Assembly (NCBI GenBank): GCA_963824085.1
Contig: CAWGNT010000013.1
Span: forward strand, 124,001 to 188,000
Reading direction: 5' to 3'
From: JARRNE01 sp963824085
Lineage (GTDB): Bacteria; Pseudomonadota; Gammaproteobacteria; Chromatiales; Chromatiaceae
Length of the DNA stretch: 64,000 nt
This document shows, piece after piece, positions 35,261 to 44,366 of the stretch (within the stretch, counting starts at the first letter, position 1; every line of letters starts with the position of its first letter). The translations under genes were made by a program, and so were the position numbers. Below the pieces are notes generated by a model, which was given only the letters and a program-made list of their open reading frames with translations, did not search any database and was not told where the DNA came from.

Positions 35261-36268
35261 TTAGCAGATTGGACTCTTGTACGCAATTCCAGACTTTTCA
35301 CGCACGAGCTGGGGCACTAGGTAGCCCGGTAGGCGTTTACGCAGGTCTCGGACCAGCTCGGCGGCTCTGTCAGAGCTCACGTCGAAATGGGCGGCACCGA
35401 AGACCTTGTCCAGGAGATGCAAGTAGTATGGTAGGACTCCGTGAGCGAAGAGCGCCTCGCTGAGGTCCGCAAGAACGCTCGCCTGGTCGTTTACCCCTTT
35501 GAGGAGCACGCTTTGGTTCAGTAGGGTGATGCCACTGGCCCCTATCCGAGCCAGCGCCCCTCGGGCTCCTTGGCCCAGCTCTCGTGGGTGATTGGCATGC
35601 ACGACCACGACTACCTTCGGCCGGGTTGCGGTAAGCAGGCGGCACAGCTCGGCAGTGATCCGGCACGGCAGGACGATAGGCATACGGGTGTGTATGCGCA
35701 GCCGTTTGATGTGTGGGATGTCCGCTAATCGTGCGACGAGGGCAGCCAAAGGCGCATCGTCAAGCATAAGCGGATCGCCGCCGCTCAGGATTATCTCTGC
35801 AATCTCTGGGTCCTTTCTGATGAGCGCCGCGGCGGCCCATCCCCTGTCCGCTGCAATCGTCTCCGACTCGTAAGGGAAGTGCCGCCGGAAGCAATATCGG
35901 CAGTGGACTGCACAAGCGCCGGTTACCACGAGCAGGGCCCGGCCCCGATATTTCTGTAGCAGCCCGGGTGCTCGTCTCGCAGCGCGATCGCCCACCGGAT
36001 CGTGCGAAAACCCGATCTGGCTGGTGAGCTCGTCGGCGGCGGGCAGTACCTGTCGCAGCAGTGGGTCGTCCGGGTTTGCAGGCTCCATCAGTGCCGCATA
36101 AGCGCGCGGAACCAGCATTCGGAAATCCGCGCTGGCCGCCCGGGCGTCCAGCAACGCATCATGGTCGAGCCCGAGATGGTCCAGTAGCTCCATCGGCCGC
36201 CTGAAGGCCGCTGCCAGCTCGCGCTTCCAGGCTGGAGTCTGACAGCGAACGTCTGTTCGCGCTACCAT
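35261..36268 (-). CDS. epmB: EF-P beta-lysylation enzyme EpmB (lysine 2,3-aminomutase family)
   Basis: Radical SAM/PLP enzyme that turns L-alpha-lysine into (R)-beta-lysine for EF-P. The cluster motif CAVHCRYC (C119, C123, C126) and the following FRRHFPY are family hallmarks; LSGGDPLMLDD and RIHTRMPIVLP follow. ATG 36268 was chosen over a TTG 7 codons upstream. The gene is divergent from efp and separated by only 34 bases, so the two share a promoter region. Length (335) fits EpmB rather than the longer catabolic aminomutases. Confidence 0.9.
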   Translation of the reverse strand: MVARTDVRCQTPAWKRELAAAFRRPMELLDHLGLDHDALLDARAASADFRMLVPRAYAALMEPANPDDPLLRQVLPAADELTSQIGFSHDPVGDRAARRAPGLLQKYRGRALLVVTGACAVHCRYCFRRHFPYESETIAADRGWAAAALIRKDPEIAEIILSGGDPLMLDDAPLAALVARLADIPHIKRLRIHTRMPIVLPCRITAELCRLLTATRPKVVVVVHANHPRELGQGARGALARIGASGITLLNQSVLLKGVNDQASVLADLSEALFAHGVLPYYLHLLDKVFGAAHFDVSSDRAAELVRDLRKRLPGYLVPQLVREKSGIAYKSPIC

Positions 36269-36302
36269 AGTTATTTGATTTGCATCCAAATATGAGGGCG
36301 GT

Positions 36303-36875
36303 ATGGCAAGCTACAGCACGAGCGAGTTTCGCGGTGGTCTCAAGATCATGCTCGACGGTGATCCCTACGTAATCGTAGAGAATGAGTTCGTCAAGCCCGG
36401 CAAAGGTCAGGCATTTAGTCGAGTAAAGGTTCGCAATCTCAAGACCGGGCGAGTGGTGGAGAAGACCTTCAAGTCCGGAGACTCGGTCGAGGCCGCCGAT
36501 GTTCACGACACACAAATGCAGTATTTGTATAACGATGGCGAGCTTTGGCACTTCATGGATCAGGAGACCTTTGAGCAGGTTACGGCCGATGCCAATGCGG
36601 TGGGAGACGCGGCCAAATGGATCAAGGAGGAAGATGTTTGCGGCGTGACCTTGTGGAATGGCGCTCCGCTAAGTGTCGAGGCCCCCAATTTCGTGGTGCT
36701 CGCGATAACGGAGACCGATCCCGGCGTGCGCGGCGACACCTCCGGGGGCGGAGGCAAGCCGGCGACCCTTGAGACCGGCGCTGTGGTTCGAGTGCCGCTG
36801 TTTGTGCAGACGGGCGAGCTTATCAAGGTGGATACGCGCTCTGGCGAGTACGTCTCCCGCGCAAAGGAAGAGTGA
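36303..36875 (+). CDS. efp: Translation elongation factor P
   Basis: 190 residues, three OB-like domains. The modified lysine is K34 in KPGKGQAF, matching the presence of EpmA and EpmB on either side. EF-P relieves ribosome stalling at polyproline stretches. ATG 36303 overlaps nothing upstream; the stop overlaps the epmA GTG by 4 bases. Confidence 0.95.
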   Translation: MASYSTSEFRGGLKIMLDGDPYVIVENEFVKPGKGQAFSRVKVRNLKTGRVVEKTFKSGDSVEAADVHDTQMQYLYNDGELWHFMDQETFEQVTADANAVGDAAKWIKEEDVCGVTLWNGAPLSVEAPNFVVLAITETDPGVRGDTSGGGGKPATLETGAVVRVPLFVQTGELIKVDTRSGEYVSRAKEE

Positions 36876-37849
36876 ATCGCCAAGATTGGCAACCTGTCGC
36901 CTCGTTGGAGACGCTGCGGGCGCGCTCCGGCCTTCTCAATCGCATCCGCGCTTTCTTCGTGGCGGCCGGCGTGATGGAGGTAGAGACACCGATTGCCTGC
37001 CGGGCGGCTGCCACCGATCCCGCGCTGGAAAGTCTTCGGACCAGCTGGAGTGGGCCGACGGGGGCGACCGTGCATCTGCATCTCCATACCTCTCCGGAGC
37101 TTGCGATGAAGCGCCTGCTCGCCGCAGGCAGCGGGCCGGTCTACCAGATATGCAAGGTCTTTCGGGGCAGCGAAAGGGGGCGTTTCCATCATCCGGAGTT
37201 CAGTCTCCTGGAATGGTACCGTCCGGGCTGGAGCTACAAGCAGCTCATGGAGGAGGTGGCTGGGCTTGTCCGCCATGCCCTGGGGCAGAGCGCCCGCCCG
37301 GTTGAGATTCTCACGTACCGCGAGCTCTTTCTCGAGAGGCTGGGCTTGGACCCCTGGCAGGCGGGCCTCGGCGAGCTGCGTGATTGCGCCCGAGAGTACG
37401 CTATTGCGGGCGCTGAGGACTTGGCGCTCACCCATGATGGGTGGTTGGACCTGCTCCTTACCCACCGATTGGAGGCAGGGCTCGGGATTGGGCGTCTTAC
37501 CTTCGTTTGCGACTATCCGGCGAGCCAGGCCGCGTTGGCGCGCATCCGCCCCGGTCCTAACGCCGTGGCGGAGCGCTTCGAGCTCTACCTCGATGGGATG
37601 GAGCTCGCAAACGGTTTCCAGGAGCTCACCGATGTCGGTGAGCAGCGTCGGCGCTTCTCCTCCGACCTGGAGCTGCGTCGGTCCGCTGGCTTAACGCAGC
37701 CCCCCGTGGATGACGCCTTTATCGCTGCGCTTGCGGCCGGTATGCCGGAGGCGTCCGGTGTCGCCCTAGGGCTCGACCGGTTACTGATGGTCTTGACCAG
37801 AAGCCGACACATCGATGAGGTGCTGGCGTTTCCTGTCGAGCGCGCCTAA
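36872..37849 (+). CDS. epmA: EF-P lysine lysyltransferase EpmA (GenX/PoxA)
   Basis: Class II lysyl-tRNA-synthetase paralogue that attaches beta-lysine to K34 of EF-P. 325 residues, lacking the anticodon-binding domain of LysRS. Motif 2 VFRGSERGRFHHPEF, and motif 3 ASGVALGLDRLLML-like (SGVALGLDRLLMV), are present, as is the FELYLDGMELANGFQEL segment. GTG 36872 overlaps the efp stop, so translation is coupled. It completes the EpmB/EF-P/EpmA unit. Confidence 0.93.
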   Translation: MNRQDWQPVASLETLRARSGLLNRIRAFFVAAGVMEVETPIACRAAATDPALESLRTSWSGPTGATVHLHLHTSPELAMKRLLAAGSGPVYQICKVFRGSERGRFHHPEFSLLEWYRPGWSYKQLMEEVAGLVRHALGQSARPVEILTYRELFLERLGLDPWQAGLGELRDCAREYAIAGAEDLALTHDGWLDLLLTHRLEAGLGIGRLTFVCDYPASQAALARIRPGPNAVAERFELYLDGMELANGFQELTDVGEQRRRFSSDLELRRSAGLTQPPVDDAFIAALAAGMPEASGVALGLDRLLMVLTRSRHIDEVLAFPVERA

Positions 37850-37946
37850 TGCCTGACCAGCGTCAGCGCCTTGACCGCCCCATCCCTCACGAAGGAGTGA
37901 GCGGGCTAGAATTAAAGATGGGAGCAGTCAGGTCAGGAGGTGCGCC

Positions 37947-38189
37947 ATGAAGCTCGGAAGACACCTACTCTTGGCGGCGGTGGTGGCCGCCACGTTGATC
38001 GCTGTCCCGGAGGCGGTCGGCGCATACTGGCTCGGGCCGGGGTTTGTGCCCTGGCGTCATGCGTACATCAATGATCCGAACTACCGCTGGGGGCCGCCAA
38101 GTATGCGCAGCTACATCCGCGACCTGTATCTCTACGGCCCGGGGTACGCTAACTGGAATCGGCAACGTCGATTCGGTTGGTGGTGGTAA
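37947..38189 (+). CDS. Small secreted aromatic-rich protein
   Basis: 80 residues. The signal peptide (MKLGRHLLLAAVVAATLIAV, cleavage near VGA) is followed by a 53-residue mature part rich in Trp, Tyr, Pro, Asn and Arg, ending FGWWW. AGGAGG stands 8 bases before ATG 37947 and a strong terminator follows, so it is a true monocistronic gene. I do not recognise the family. Confidence 0.7.
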   Translation: MKLGRHLLLAAVVAATLIAVPEAVGAYWLGPGFVPWRHAYINDPNYRWGPPSMRSYIRDLYLYGPGYANWNRQRRFGWWW

Positions 38190-38213
38190 CCGGGCGCAGG
38201 GTGCGGTTTCGGC

Positions 38214-38242
38214 GAGGCGCCGTCAACAACGGCGCCTCTTTT
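38214..38242 (+). terminator. Rho-independent terminator
   Basis: Stem GAGGCGCCGT (38214-38223) / ACGGCGCCTC (38229-38238), a 10-bp perfect stem with a CAACA loop, followed by TTTTC. It ends the transcript of the small secreted protein. Confidence 0.88.
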
Positions 38243-38292
38243 CGTTTCCGTGGCAAGAAGAGGAGCGTGCTGCAGCGTGAGTGGCACCATCC

Positions 38293-39723
38293 TCAGCTCC
38301 CAGCCACGATCGGCGTGGTGGCTCCCTGCTCGGAGTGCTCCGGGGTCTCGAACCAGCTGAGTTTCTGCCGCAAATTGACCACCTCCCCGACAATGATCAA
38401 GGTCGGGGGCTTCGGCTGCTTTTGCTTCATCAGGTCGAGGATAGTCGCCAGGGTTCCCGTATGGACCCGCTGCATGTGAGTCGTACCCTGCTCGATGAGT
38501 GCAATCGGCATGTTGGGTGAGACGCCGTGGGATACCAGGTTGTCGACGATGATAGGAAGCCCCAACATGCCCATGTAGAAGACAACCGTCTGATTGGGCT
38601 GGGCAAGCTGCTCCCAGTTGAGATTCATGGTGCCGTCTTTCAGGTGGCCGGTGACGAACGTCACCGATTGTGCATAGTCGCGATGCGTTAAAGGGATACC
38701 GGAGTAGGCGGCACATCCGGAAGCGGCGGTGATCCCAGGGACCACCTGGAACGGGATGCCCTCAGCGGCCAGCGTGTCGATCTCCTCGCCGCCGCGCCCG
38801 AAGATGAAGGGGTCTCCCCCTTTCAGGCGCAGGACCCGGTGGCCCGTCTTGGCGAGATCGGCCAGCAGCCGGTTGATCTGCTCTTGACGCATCACGTGGT
38901 TGTTGCGTTCCTTCCCGACATAGATGCGCTTGGCGTCGCGGCGCGTCATGTCGAGGATCGGCTTGGCAACAAGGCGGTCGTATACCACCACGTCTGCCTG
39001 CTGCATCAGGCGCAGGGCGCGAAATGTCAGGAGGTCCGGGTCGCCCGGGCCGGCACCGACCAGGTAGACCTCGCCCGTGTTTCCTGCGGGGGTGATGAGG
39101 GTAAGCTCCCGCTCCATCGCCGCGTCCGCTTCATCCAGGTGACCGGAAAACACCCGTTCGGCAACGCCTCCTTGGAGTACTCGGTCCCAAAAGCGCCGCC
39201 GATCGCGTTGGACGGCGAAGCGCGCCTTCACACGATCGCGGTATCGCGCGCAAAGCTCTGCCAGACGACCGTAACCTGAGGGGATCATGGATTCGAGACG
39301 GGTGCGCAACAACCGCGCAAGCACGGGCGACGCTGTGCCGGTTGAGACGGCCACAACCACTGGGGAGCGGTCGATGACAGACGGCATGATGAAGCTGCAG
39401 TCGGCGGGCTGGTCCACCACGTTTACAGGGATGGCCCGATCGCGAGCGATCTGCGCCACTCGCCGGTTCACCGCGCGGTCGTCGGTCGCCGCGACGACCA
39501 GTTGCATACCGTCAAGGTCGCTTTCCTGAAATTGGCGCCGCACATGCGTGAAGGCGCCCCCTTCAATTTGTCCGCGAAGGCGCCCCGAGAGCTCGGGCGC
39601 TACGACCGTCACCGCTGCGTGGGCGCGTAACAGACTGCTAATCTTGCGTACTGCGATGTCGCCGCCGCCCACCACGAGGCAGGGTCTGGCTCGTATGTCG
39701 AGGAAGATGGGTAGAAAGTCCAT
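38293..39723 (-). CDS. cysG: Siroheme synthase CysG
   Basis: Trifunctional enzyme making siroheme from uroporphyrinogen III, the cofactor of sulfite and nitrite reductases. The N-terminal dehydrogenase/chelatase part has the NAD loop VVGGGDIAVRK; the C-terminal SUMT methylase part begins VYLVGAGPGDPDLLTF and has RLKGGDPFIFGRGGEE. Length (476) is full. ATG 39723 chosen because the longer frame lacks homology. It is divergent from the sulfur-relay cluster, which is fitting for a sulfur metaboliser. Confidence 0.93.
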   Translation of the reverse strand: MDFLPIFLDIRARPCLVVGGGDIAVRKISSLLRAHAAVTVVAPELSGRLRGQIEGGAFTHVRRQFQESDLDGMQLVVAATDDRAVNRRVAQIARDRAIPVNVVDQPADCSFIMPSVIDRSPVVVAVSTGTASPVLARLLRTRLESMIPSGYGRLAELCARYRDRVKARFAVQRDRRRFWDRVLQGGVAERVFSGHLDEADAAMERELTLITPAGNTGEVYLVGAGPGDPDLLTFRALRLMQQADVVVYDRLVAKPILDMTRRDAKRIYVGKERNNHVMRQEQINRLLADLAKTGHRVLRLKGGDPFIFGRGGEEIDTLAAEGIPFQVVPGITAASGCAAYSGIPLTHRDYAQSVTFVTGHLKDGTMNLNWEQLAQPNQTVVFYMGMLGLPIIVDNLVSHGVSPNMPIALIEQGTTHMQRVHTGTLATILDLMKQKQPKPPTLIIVGEVVNLRQKLSWFETPEHSEQGATTPIVAGS

Positions 39724-39864
39724 CGTCGATCCGGTCCGCCGGTTGGTGTTCTGCAGCCCACCGAGCTCACGCACCGTGCCTTCCTCAGGCTGCAAAGGAC
39801 ACCGGCGTTGAGCTGGGCATAAAAAGCTCTTAATATACTAAATTACTAGGGCAACCGATAGGGC

Positions 39865-40200
39865 ATGGGCGTGATTCAGGAGATCGATTCGGCGACTTTG
39901 GCGTCGCGTATGGGCGCAGACGGGGACGTCTACCTCGTCGATATCCGTACCCCTGCTGAGCTTGCCCAGGGCGCTATTCCCGGGGCCGTCCACCTTCCGA
40001 TGCACCTTATCCCACTGCGCATGGGTGATCTACCTCGGGACAAGGAGGTCGTGCTCTATTGTAGGAGCGGGGCGCGCTCCTATCACGCTTGCGCCTTTCT
40101 CGTCCAGCAGGGTTTCGACAACGTCGTCAATCTTCGTGGCGGCATCATCGGTTGGGCGCGCGAGGGATTAGAGATTCGGTCCGGGATCACGTCGTCGTGA
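39865..40200 (+). CDS. rhd: Single-domain rhodanese, sulfur relay
   Basis: 111 residues, one rhodanese domain. The active-site loop is YCRSGARS with the persulfide-carrying C66; the DIRTPAELAQGAIPGAVHLP entry motif is complete. It mobilises sulfane sulfur and hands it to TusA. An AT-rich stretch (about 39826-39850) upstream is a plausible promoter. First gene of the rhd-tusA-dsrE2 set. Confidence 0.9.
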   Translation: MGVIQEIDSATLASRMGADGDVYLVDIRTPAELAQGAIPGAVHLPMHLIPLRMGDLPRDKEVVLYCRSGARSYHACAFLVQQGFDNVVNLRGGIIGWAREGLEIRSGITSS

Positions 40201-40321
40201 AGGACGGGTAGCGCCCCGGGCTTCGCCGGTGCCGGCTTGCCTTTTCGTGCCGTTTGTCCTATAAAAACAGATTCCTGAGATTGCTCATATTCTAAAACAC
40301 CAAAACACCGGAGATCATGCC

Positions 40322-40552
40322 ATGGCAGAATTCGACCAAGAACTGGACGCAAGCGGCCTCAACTGCCCGCTGCCCATCCTGCGCGCGAAAAAGACCTTGT
40401 CGGGCATGAGCTCCGGTCAGGTCCTGCACATCATTGCGACTGACCCGGGGTCGGTGAAGGACTTTGACGCCTTCTCGAAGCAGACCGGCAACGAGCTGCT
40501 GGAGTCGAAGGAGGAGGGCGGCAAGTTCCATTTCATGATCAAGAAGGCGTAG
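40322..40552 (+). CDS. tusA: Sulfur carrier protein TusA
   Basis: 76 residues, the size of TusA. The CPxP motif LNCPLPIL carries the persulfide cysteine C15. In sulfur oxidisers TusA is the central sulfur carrier between rhodanese, DsrE-type proteins and the oxidising machinery. The 121-base gap before it is AT-rich and may hold a second promoter. GGAG is placed 4-7 bases before the ATG. Confidence 0.92.
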   Translation: MAEFDQELDASGLNCPLPILRAKKTLSGMSSGQVLHIIATDPGSVKDFDAFSKQTGNELLESKEEGGKFHFMIKKA

Positions 40553-40598
40553 CCTTCCGGTCGTCACGTACACTCACCGGTCTACAGAGGAGAGTCGG

Positions 40599-41078
40599 AT
40601 GGACGAAAAAAAGCTCGCAATCATCGCTACCAAAGGTTCGCTGGACTGGGCCTATCCTCCCTTTATCCTGGCATCCACGGCGGCTGCGCTCGGCTACGAG
40701 ACTCAGATTTTCTTCACCTTCTACGGACTGCAGCTCCTCAAGAAGCAGCTGTCGCTTGAAGTCACGCCGCTTGGAAACCCCGGCATGCCCATGCCCATGG
40801 GGATGGACAAGTGGTTTCCGGTACTCGGTCTGGCCTTGCCCGGCATGCAGGGCATGATGACCACGATGATGAAGAAGAAGATGAAGGCGAAAGGCGTCGC
40901 CAGCGTGGAGGAGCTGCGCGAGCTGTGTATAGAGGCGGACGTCAAGCTCATCGCCTGTCAGATGACGGTTGACCTTTTCGACATGGACCACGCGGACTTC
41001 ATTGACGGCATAGAGTACGCGGGGGCTGCGGCATTCTTCGAGTTCGCCGGCGAAAGCGACATCTGTCTCTACATCTGA
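40599..41078 (+). CDS. dsrE2: DsrE2-type sulfur transferase, membrane-associated
   Basis: 159 residues. The DsrE-like start LAIIATKGSLDWAYPPFILA and the conserved cysteine in KLIACQMTVDLF (C120) mark the DsrE2 subfamily; C110 is a second cysteine. The middle has a Met/Pro/Gly-rich hydrophobic stretch (about residues 58-93) that is likely to touch the membrane. It follows tusA by 46 bases. In relatives, DsrE2 sits with Rhd and TusA as part of sulfur trafficking to cytosolic sulfite formation. Confidence 0.88.
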   Translation: MDEKKLAIIATKGSLDWAYPPFILASTAAALGYETQIFFTFYGLQLLKKQLSLEVTPLGNPGMPMPMGMDKWFPVLGLALPGMQGMMTTMMKKKMKAKGVASVEELRELCIEADVKLIACQMTVDLFDMDHADFIDGIEYAGAAAFFEFAGESDICLYI

Positions 41079-41106
41079 GCCGGTTTGCGGTTGCGACCAA
41101 ACGGAA

Positions 41107-41135
41107 ACACCGCCCTATAGGGCGGTGTGCGTTTT
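41107..41135. terminator. Palindromic terminator after the sulfur-relay cluster
   Basis: A 22-bp perfect palindrome (half-site ACACCGCCCTA, 41107-41128) is followed by GCGTTTT on the plus strand. It stands between the convergent dsrE2 and fadL-like genes and could serve both. Confidence 0.75.
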
Positions 41136-41174
41136 CACTGGCCGAATCCTTCCGGAATCCCGGTTGGCGCCAGC

Positions 41175-42479
41175 TTAGAAGGTCTTGCTGACCTCCAGTC
41201 CCACGACGTTAGCGTGCGCCTGGTATGTGCCGGCGATGGCGTTGCTCCCGTTGACGTCAGATCCAAGTCCCGTGTATCGCCGAGTGCCGTGATAGTTGCG
41301 CTCTTCGAACAGGACGTACATGTAGCCGGCCTCGATGTTGTATCCGTTGCCCAGGTCTTGGGCGAGACCGATACCGAAGAGATGACGGTTATTGTCGGGG
41401 ACGCGGGCACTGAAATGATCGTCTTCTTGACCCGTCTCGTCGTAGCTGTAGCCGAACCGCAGCTCCGTGGTCGGTCGAATGGCGTAGGTTAGTCCAAAAC
41501 GATAGGCATTCGCATCGTTCCACCCGTTGGTGTCCGTGAAGATAAGTGCGCCCGTGCGATCCGACTTCACATGGAGCCTATCGAATTCGCTCCATCCGGT
41601 GCGGGTCCAATCGAACTCCACCGCGAGCGTGGCGCTGATCGCATAGCGGACACCGAGCTGCAGCCGCCACGGGAGGTTCAGGTCCAACTTCGCTGGCTGG
41701 CCCGGCTTCAGGGCGCCCAAGGCGACAAGGGTAGGATTGAGCGGCGCGTAGCTGCCATCGATCCCGACGGTCGCCGCCGAGTGATAGCTGGCGCCGACGC
41801 TCCAAGCATTGCGTTGGTAAAGGACACTGGCGTTGAAGCCGACGTCCGCGCCGTCTCCATCCAGCTTGGCCAACGAGGAGTTCAGGATCGCCGATTTCGC
41901 CCAGTAGACGTCGAGACCGACAGCAGCACTGAAGCTCTTGGTGATCTTGTACGTAACCGTCGGCACGAAGTCGAGAATCTCGAGCTTACTTTGGGTTGGC
42001 TGGTTCCCGTTTGGTATAGGTACTGTCAGTCCGGGCCGAACAGTCACGAGCGTCGACCCGGTGAGGGCCGGGAAGGTCCCAAGAGGCCAGTTTGTCTCGA
42101 GGCCGAAGGGGGCGTTGATCCCGAGACCGATTCGCCAGTTGTCGTCGACCTTTAATGCGCCTTGGAAGAGAGGCGCACCTATCCAATCCGCGCCGTCGCT
42201 GTCGTGGCTGCCCGTGGCCGTCTTGACGGTGAAATTCGGGTTGATCAAGGCCCCGCCGATGGCCAGGCTCGACGCGTCGTGGAACCCCATGGCGGCAGGA
42301 TTGTACGCGAAGGCCCCAATTTGGTTCGGGTTTGCCACGAGGGCGTTGGCGGTACCGATGCCTGCGGCTGAGAGCTCGGGAAGGGCGAAGCCCGAGGCCA
42401 TGGCGGGGGTGTCACCCAGCGGCAAGCTCGCGCCGCTGGCCAAGACGGTGCTTAGGGAAACGGAAACCAACCTTCGCAT
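41175..42479 (-). CDS. FadL/OmpP1/TodX-family outer-membrane transporter
   Basis: 434 residues. A signal peptide (residues 1-28) is followed by a beta-barrel of FadL type. The N-terminal hatch motif AYNPAAMGF is the NPA signature, and the C-terminus ends VVGLEVSKTF with the terminal Phe of outer-membrane barrels. The family carries long-chain fatty acids or other hydrophobic compounds inward. ATG 42479 gives the best signal peptide; ATG 42518 adds 13 residues. Convergent with dsrE2. Confidence 0.85.
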   Translation of the reverse strand: MRRLVSVSLSTVLASGASLPLGDTPAMASGFALPELSAAGIGTANALVANPNQIGAFAYNPAAMGFHDASSLAIGGALINPNFTVKTATGSHDSDGADWIGAPLFQGALKVDDNWRIGLGINAPFGLETNWPLGTFPALTGSTLVTVRPGLTVPIPNGNQPTQSKLEILDFVPTVTYKITKSFSAAVGLDVYWAKSAILNSSLAKLDGDGADVGFNASVLYQRNAWSVGASYHSAATVGIDGSYAPLNPTLVALGALKPGQPAKLDLNLPWRLQLGVRYAISATLAVEFDWTRTGWSEFDRLHVKSDRTGALIFTDTNGWNDANAYRFGLTYAIRPTTELRFGYSYDETGQEDDHFSARVPDNNRHLFGIGLAQDLGNGYNIEAGYMYVLFEERNYHGTRRYTGLGSDVNGSNAIAGTYQAHANVVGLEVSKTF

Positions 42480-42790
42480 GACTGGTACCCCAACCTGTCT
42501 TCGTTGTCGTTGCCACATGGATGGGCCAAGGCTGTAAGCCTATGTCAATTTGCCACGTTTTTCCAGCGCCTGTTGCGCGTACGGGACATCATCTGTTGCA
42601 TTTTGAGCACAGCGTTGAAGCCCCCCTCTCGGCATCTGCATGGGGACGGAATCTCCTCCCTTCGGGGTGCGAACTGAGATATCGGGCGATGTCCGCTCGG
42701 GCTGCTTCACATTTGTGCGAAAACGTGTATATTGCGCGGTTTGCGTGCGCGTCCATTCGCGCTTGGCATTGACTGGACCAGGGCCAGAAC

Positions 42791-43042
42791 ATGGTATCGA
42801 TTCGTTTGTCCCGGGGCGGCGCCAAGAAACGCCCCTTCTATCAGATCGTCGTCGCCGACGTGCGGGCAAAGCGCGACGGACGATACGTCGAGCGTATTGG
42901 GTTTTTCAATCCCATTGCCATCGGCGGTGAAGCACGCTTACGTGTGGACCGGGCGCGCGCAGAGCACTGGCTTGCTCAAGGGGCGAAGCCGACTGAGCGC
43001 GTCGCGCAGCTGCTCAAGGAGGCGGCCGCCCAACAGGCATGA
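42791..43042 (+). CDS. rpsP: Ribosomal protein S16
   Basis: 83 residues with the S16 start MVSIRLSRGGAKKRPFYQIV and ERIGFFNP. A -10-like TGTATATT lies about 60 bases upstream (near 42727). First gene of the rpsP-rimM-trmD-rplS operon, separated from rimM by 10 bases. Confidence 0.96.
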   Translation: MVSIRLSRGGAKKRPFYQIVVADVRAKRDGRYVERIGFFNPIAIGGEARLRVDRARAEHWLAQGAKPTERVAQLLKEAAAQQA

Positions 43043-43052
43043 GCCCCGGTGG

Positions 43053-43601
43053 ATGACCCGGCCCCCGGGCGATGAGGTCGCATGCGGGGCGACCGTACCC
43101 GGTGACGAGCAGCGGATGGTGGTGCTCGGTCGCATCGTTGGCTTATACGGCGTCCGGGGGTGGGTCAAGGTCTTCTCTGAGACCGAGCCGCGCCAGAATA
43201 TCTTGGGCTACTCACCCTGGTACCTCGGCCAGCTGCGTGAACCGTTGGAGGTAGTCGAAGGCAAGTTTCACGGCAAAGGGCTAGTGGCGCGATTGGCCCG
43301 CTGTGAAGATCGGGACCACGCCGCGGCCCTGGTCGGTCTTGAGATTGCGGTCCGTCGGGATCAGCTTCCGCCAGCAAGCGCCGAGGAGTTCTATTGGGCC
43401 GATCTCGAGGGACTCACCGTGGAGACACTGAACGGTGAGTCCCTGGGTCGCGTGGACCACATCTTCTCTACTGCGGCAAACGACGTCTTGGTCCTGAAGG
43501 GGACACGCGAGCGGCTACTTCCCTTCATTTGGGACAGCGTGGTGAAGGAAGTGGACTTCGAACGCGGCTCGATTCGGGTCGACTGGGACCCTGGGTTTTG
43601 A
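43053..43601 (+). CDS. rimM: 16S rRNA processing protein RimM
   Basis: 182 residues. The RimM domain begins MVVLGRIVGLYGVRGWVKVFS and the PRC-like half includes FYWADLEGLTVET and PFIWDSVVKEVDF. It helps assemble the 30S head with S19. ATG 43053 gives about 20 residues before the conserved core. The stop overlaps the trmD start region. Confidence 0.94.
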   Translation: MTRPPGDEVACGATVPGDEQRMVVLGRIVGLYGVRGWVKVFSETEPRQNILGYSPWYLGQLREPLEVVEGKFHGKGLVARLARCEDRDHAAALVGLEIAVRRDQLPPASAEEFYWADLEGLTVETLNGESLGRVDHIFSTAANDVLVLKGTRERLLPFIWDSVVKEVDFERGSIRVDWDPGF

Positions 43602-43603
43602 CT

Positions 43604-44347
43604 GTGCGCTTCGATGTCGTCACCCTGTTTCCGGAGGTCTTCCACCTGTTTCGCGGGCAGGGTGTTACGAGCCGGGCGCTGGCAGCGGGAATCGCTGAGC
43701 TCCACTTGTGGAATCCCCGGGACTACACGCGGGATGTCCATCGCACAGTAGACGACAGACCTTACGGCGGTGGCCCCGGCATGGTCATGAAGGCGGAGCC
43801 GCTGAAGGCCGCGCTCGAGAATGCTCGCGAGGCGGCACCCGCAAGCCGCGTCGCCTACCTGACGCCCCAGGGCTGGACGCTGAACCAGGCGGCCATGATC
43901 GAGATCGCATCTCGGCCCGGGTGGATCCTGATCGCTGGGCGCTACGAAGGGATCGACGAGCGCCTTGTTGAAGGCCACGTGGACGAGGAGTGGTCTATTG
44001 GCGACTATGTGCTGAGCGGCGGCGAGCTGCCCGCGATGGTCGTGATGGACGCGGTGATCCGCTTGCTGCCCGGGGCGTTGGGACATGCGGAATCGGCCGC
44101 CCAAGACTCTTACATGAGCGGGCTGCTCGACTTTCCGCAATACACCCGGCCGGAAGTGATCGACGGCAAAAGGGTACCGGATGTCCTGCTAAGCGGGAAT
44201 CACGAGGCTATAGAGCGCTGGCGGCTGCAGCAGGCCCTCGGCAGGACCTGGCTGCGTCGCCCCGATCTGTTGCAGAGCCGCGGTCTGGCATCGGATGAGC
44301 AGGCACTGCTGGACGAGTTTATCCAGCTGCACCAAGACGCTGGATGA
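43604..44347 (+). CDS. trmD: tRNA (guanine-37-N1)-methyltransferase TrmD
   Basis: Methylates G37 of tRNAs, using SAM bound by a trefoil knot. The start MRFDVVTLFPE, the DDRPYGGGPGMVMKAEP loop, and the knot motif GRYEGIDERLVEGHVDEEWS are diagnostic. GTG 43604 aligns best with family starts; TTG 43598 (overlapping the rimM stop) is an alternative. 247 residues, the usual length. Confidence 0.95.
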   Translation: MRFDVVTLFPEVFHLFRGQGVTSRALAAGIAELHLWNPRDYTRDVHRTVDDRPYGGGPGMVMKAEPLKAALENAREAAPASRVAYLTPQGWTLNQAAMIEIASRPGWILIAGRYEGIDERLVEGHVDEEWSIGDYVLSGGELPAMVVMDAVIRLLPGALGHAESAAQDSYMSGLLDFPQYTRPEVIDGKRVPDVLLSGNHEAIERWRLQQALGRTWLRRPDLLQSRGLASDEQALLDEFIQLHQDAG

Positions 44348-44366
44348 GAACAGGAGCGAGAGCATC

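Noticed and set aside
36246..36259. CGAAC-N4-GTTCG palindrome resembling a Bacillus-type LexA box near efp
   Set aside because: Gammaproteobacterial LexA uses a different operator, the site falls in the start of epmB, and one spacer position deviates.
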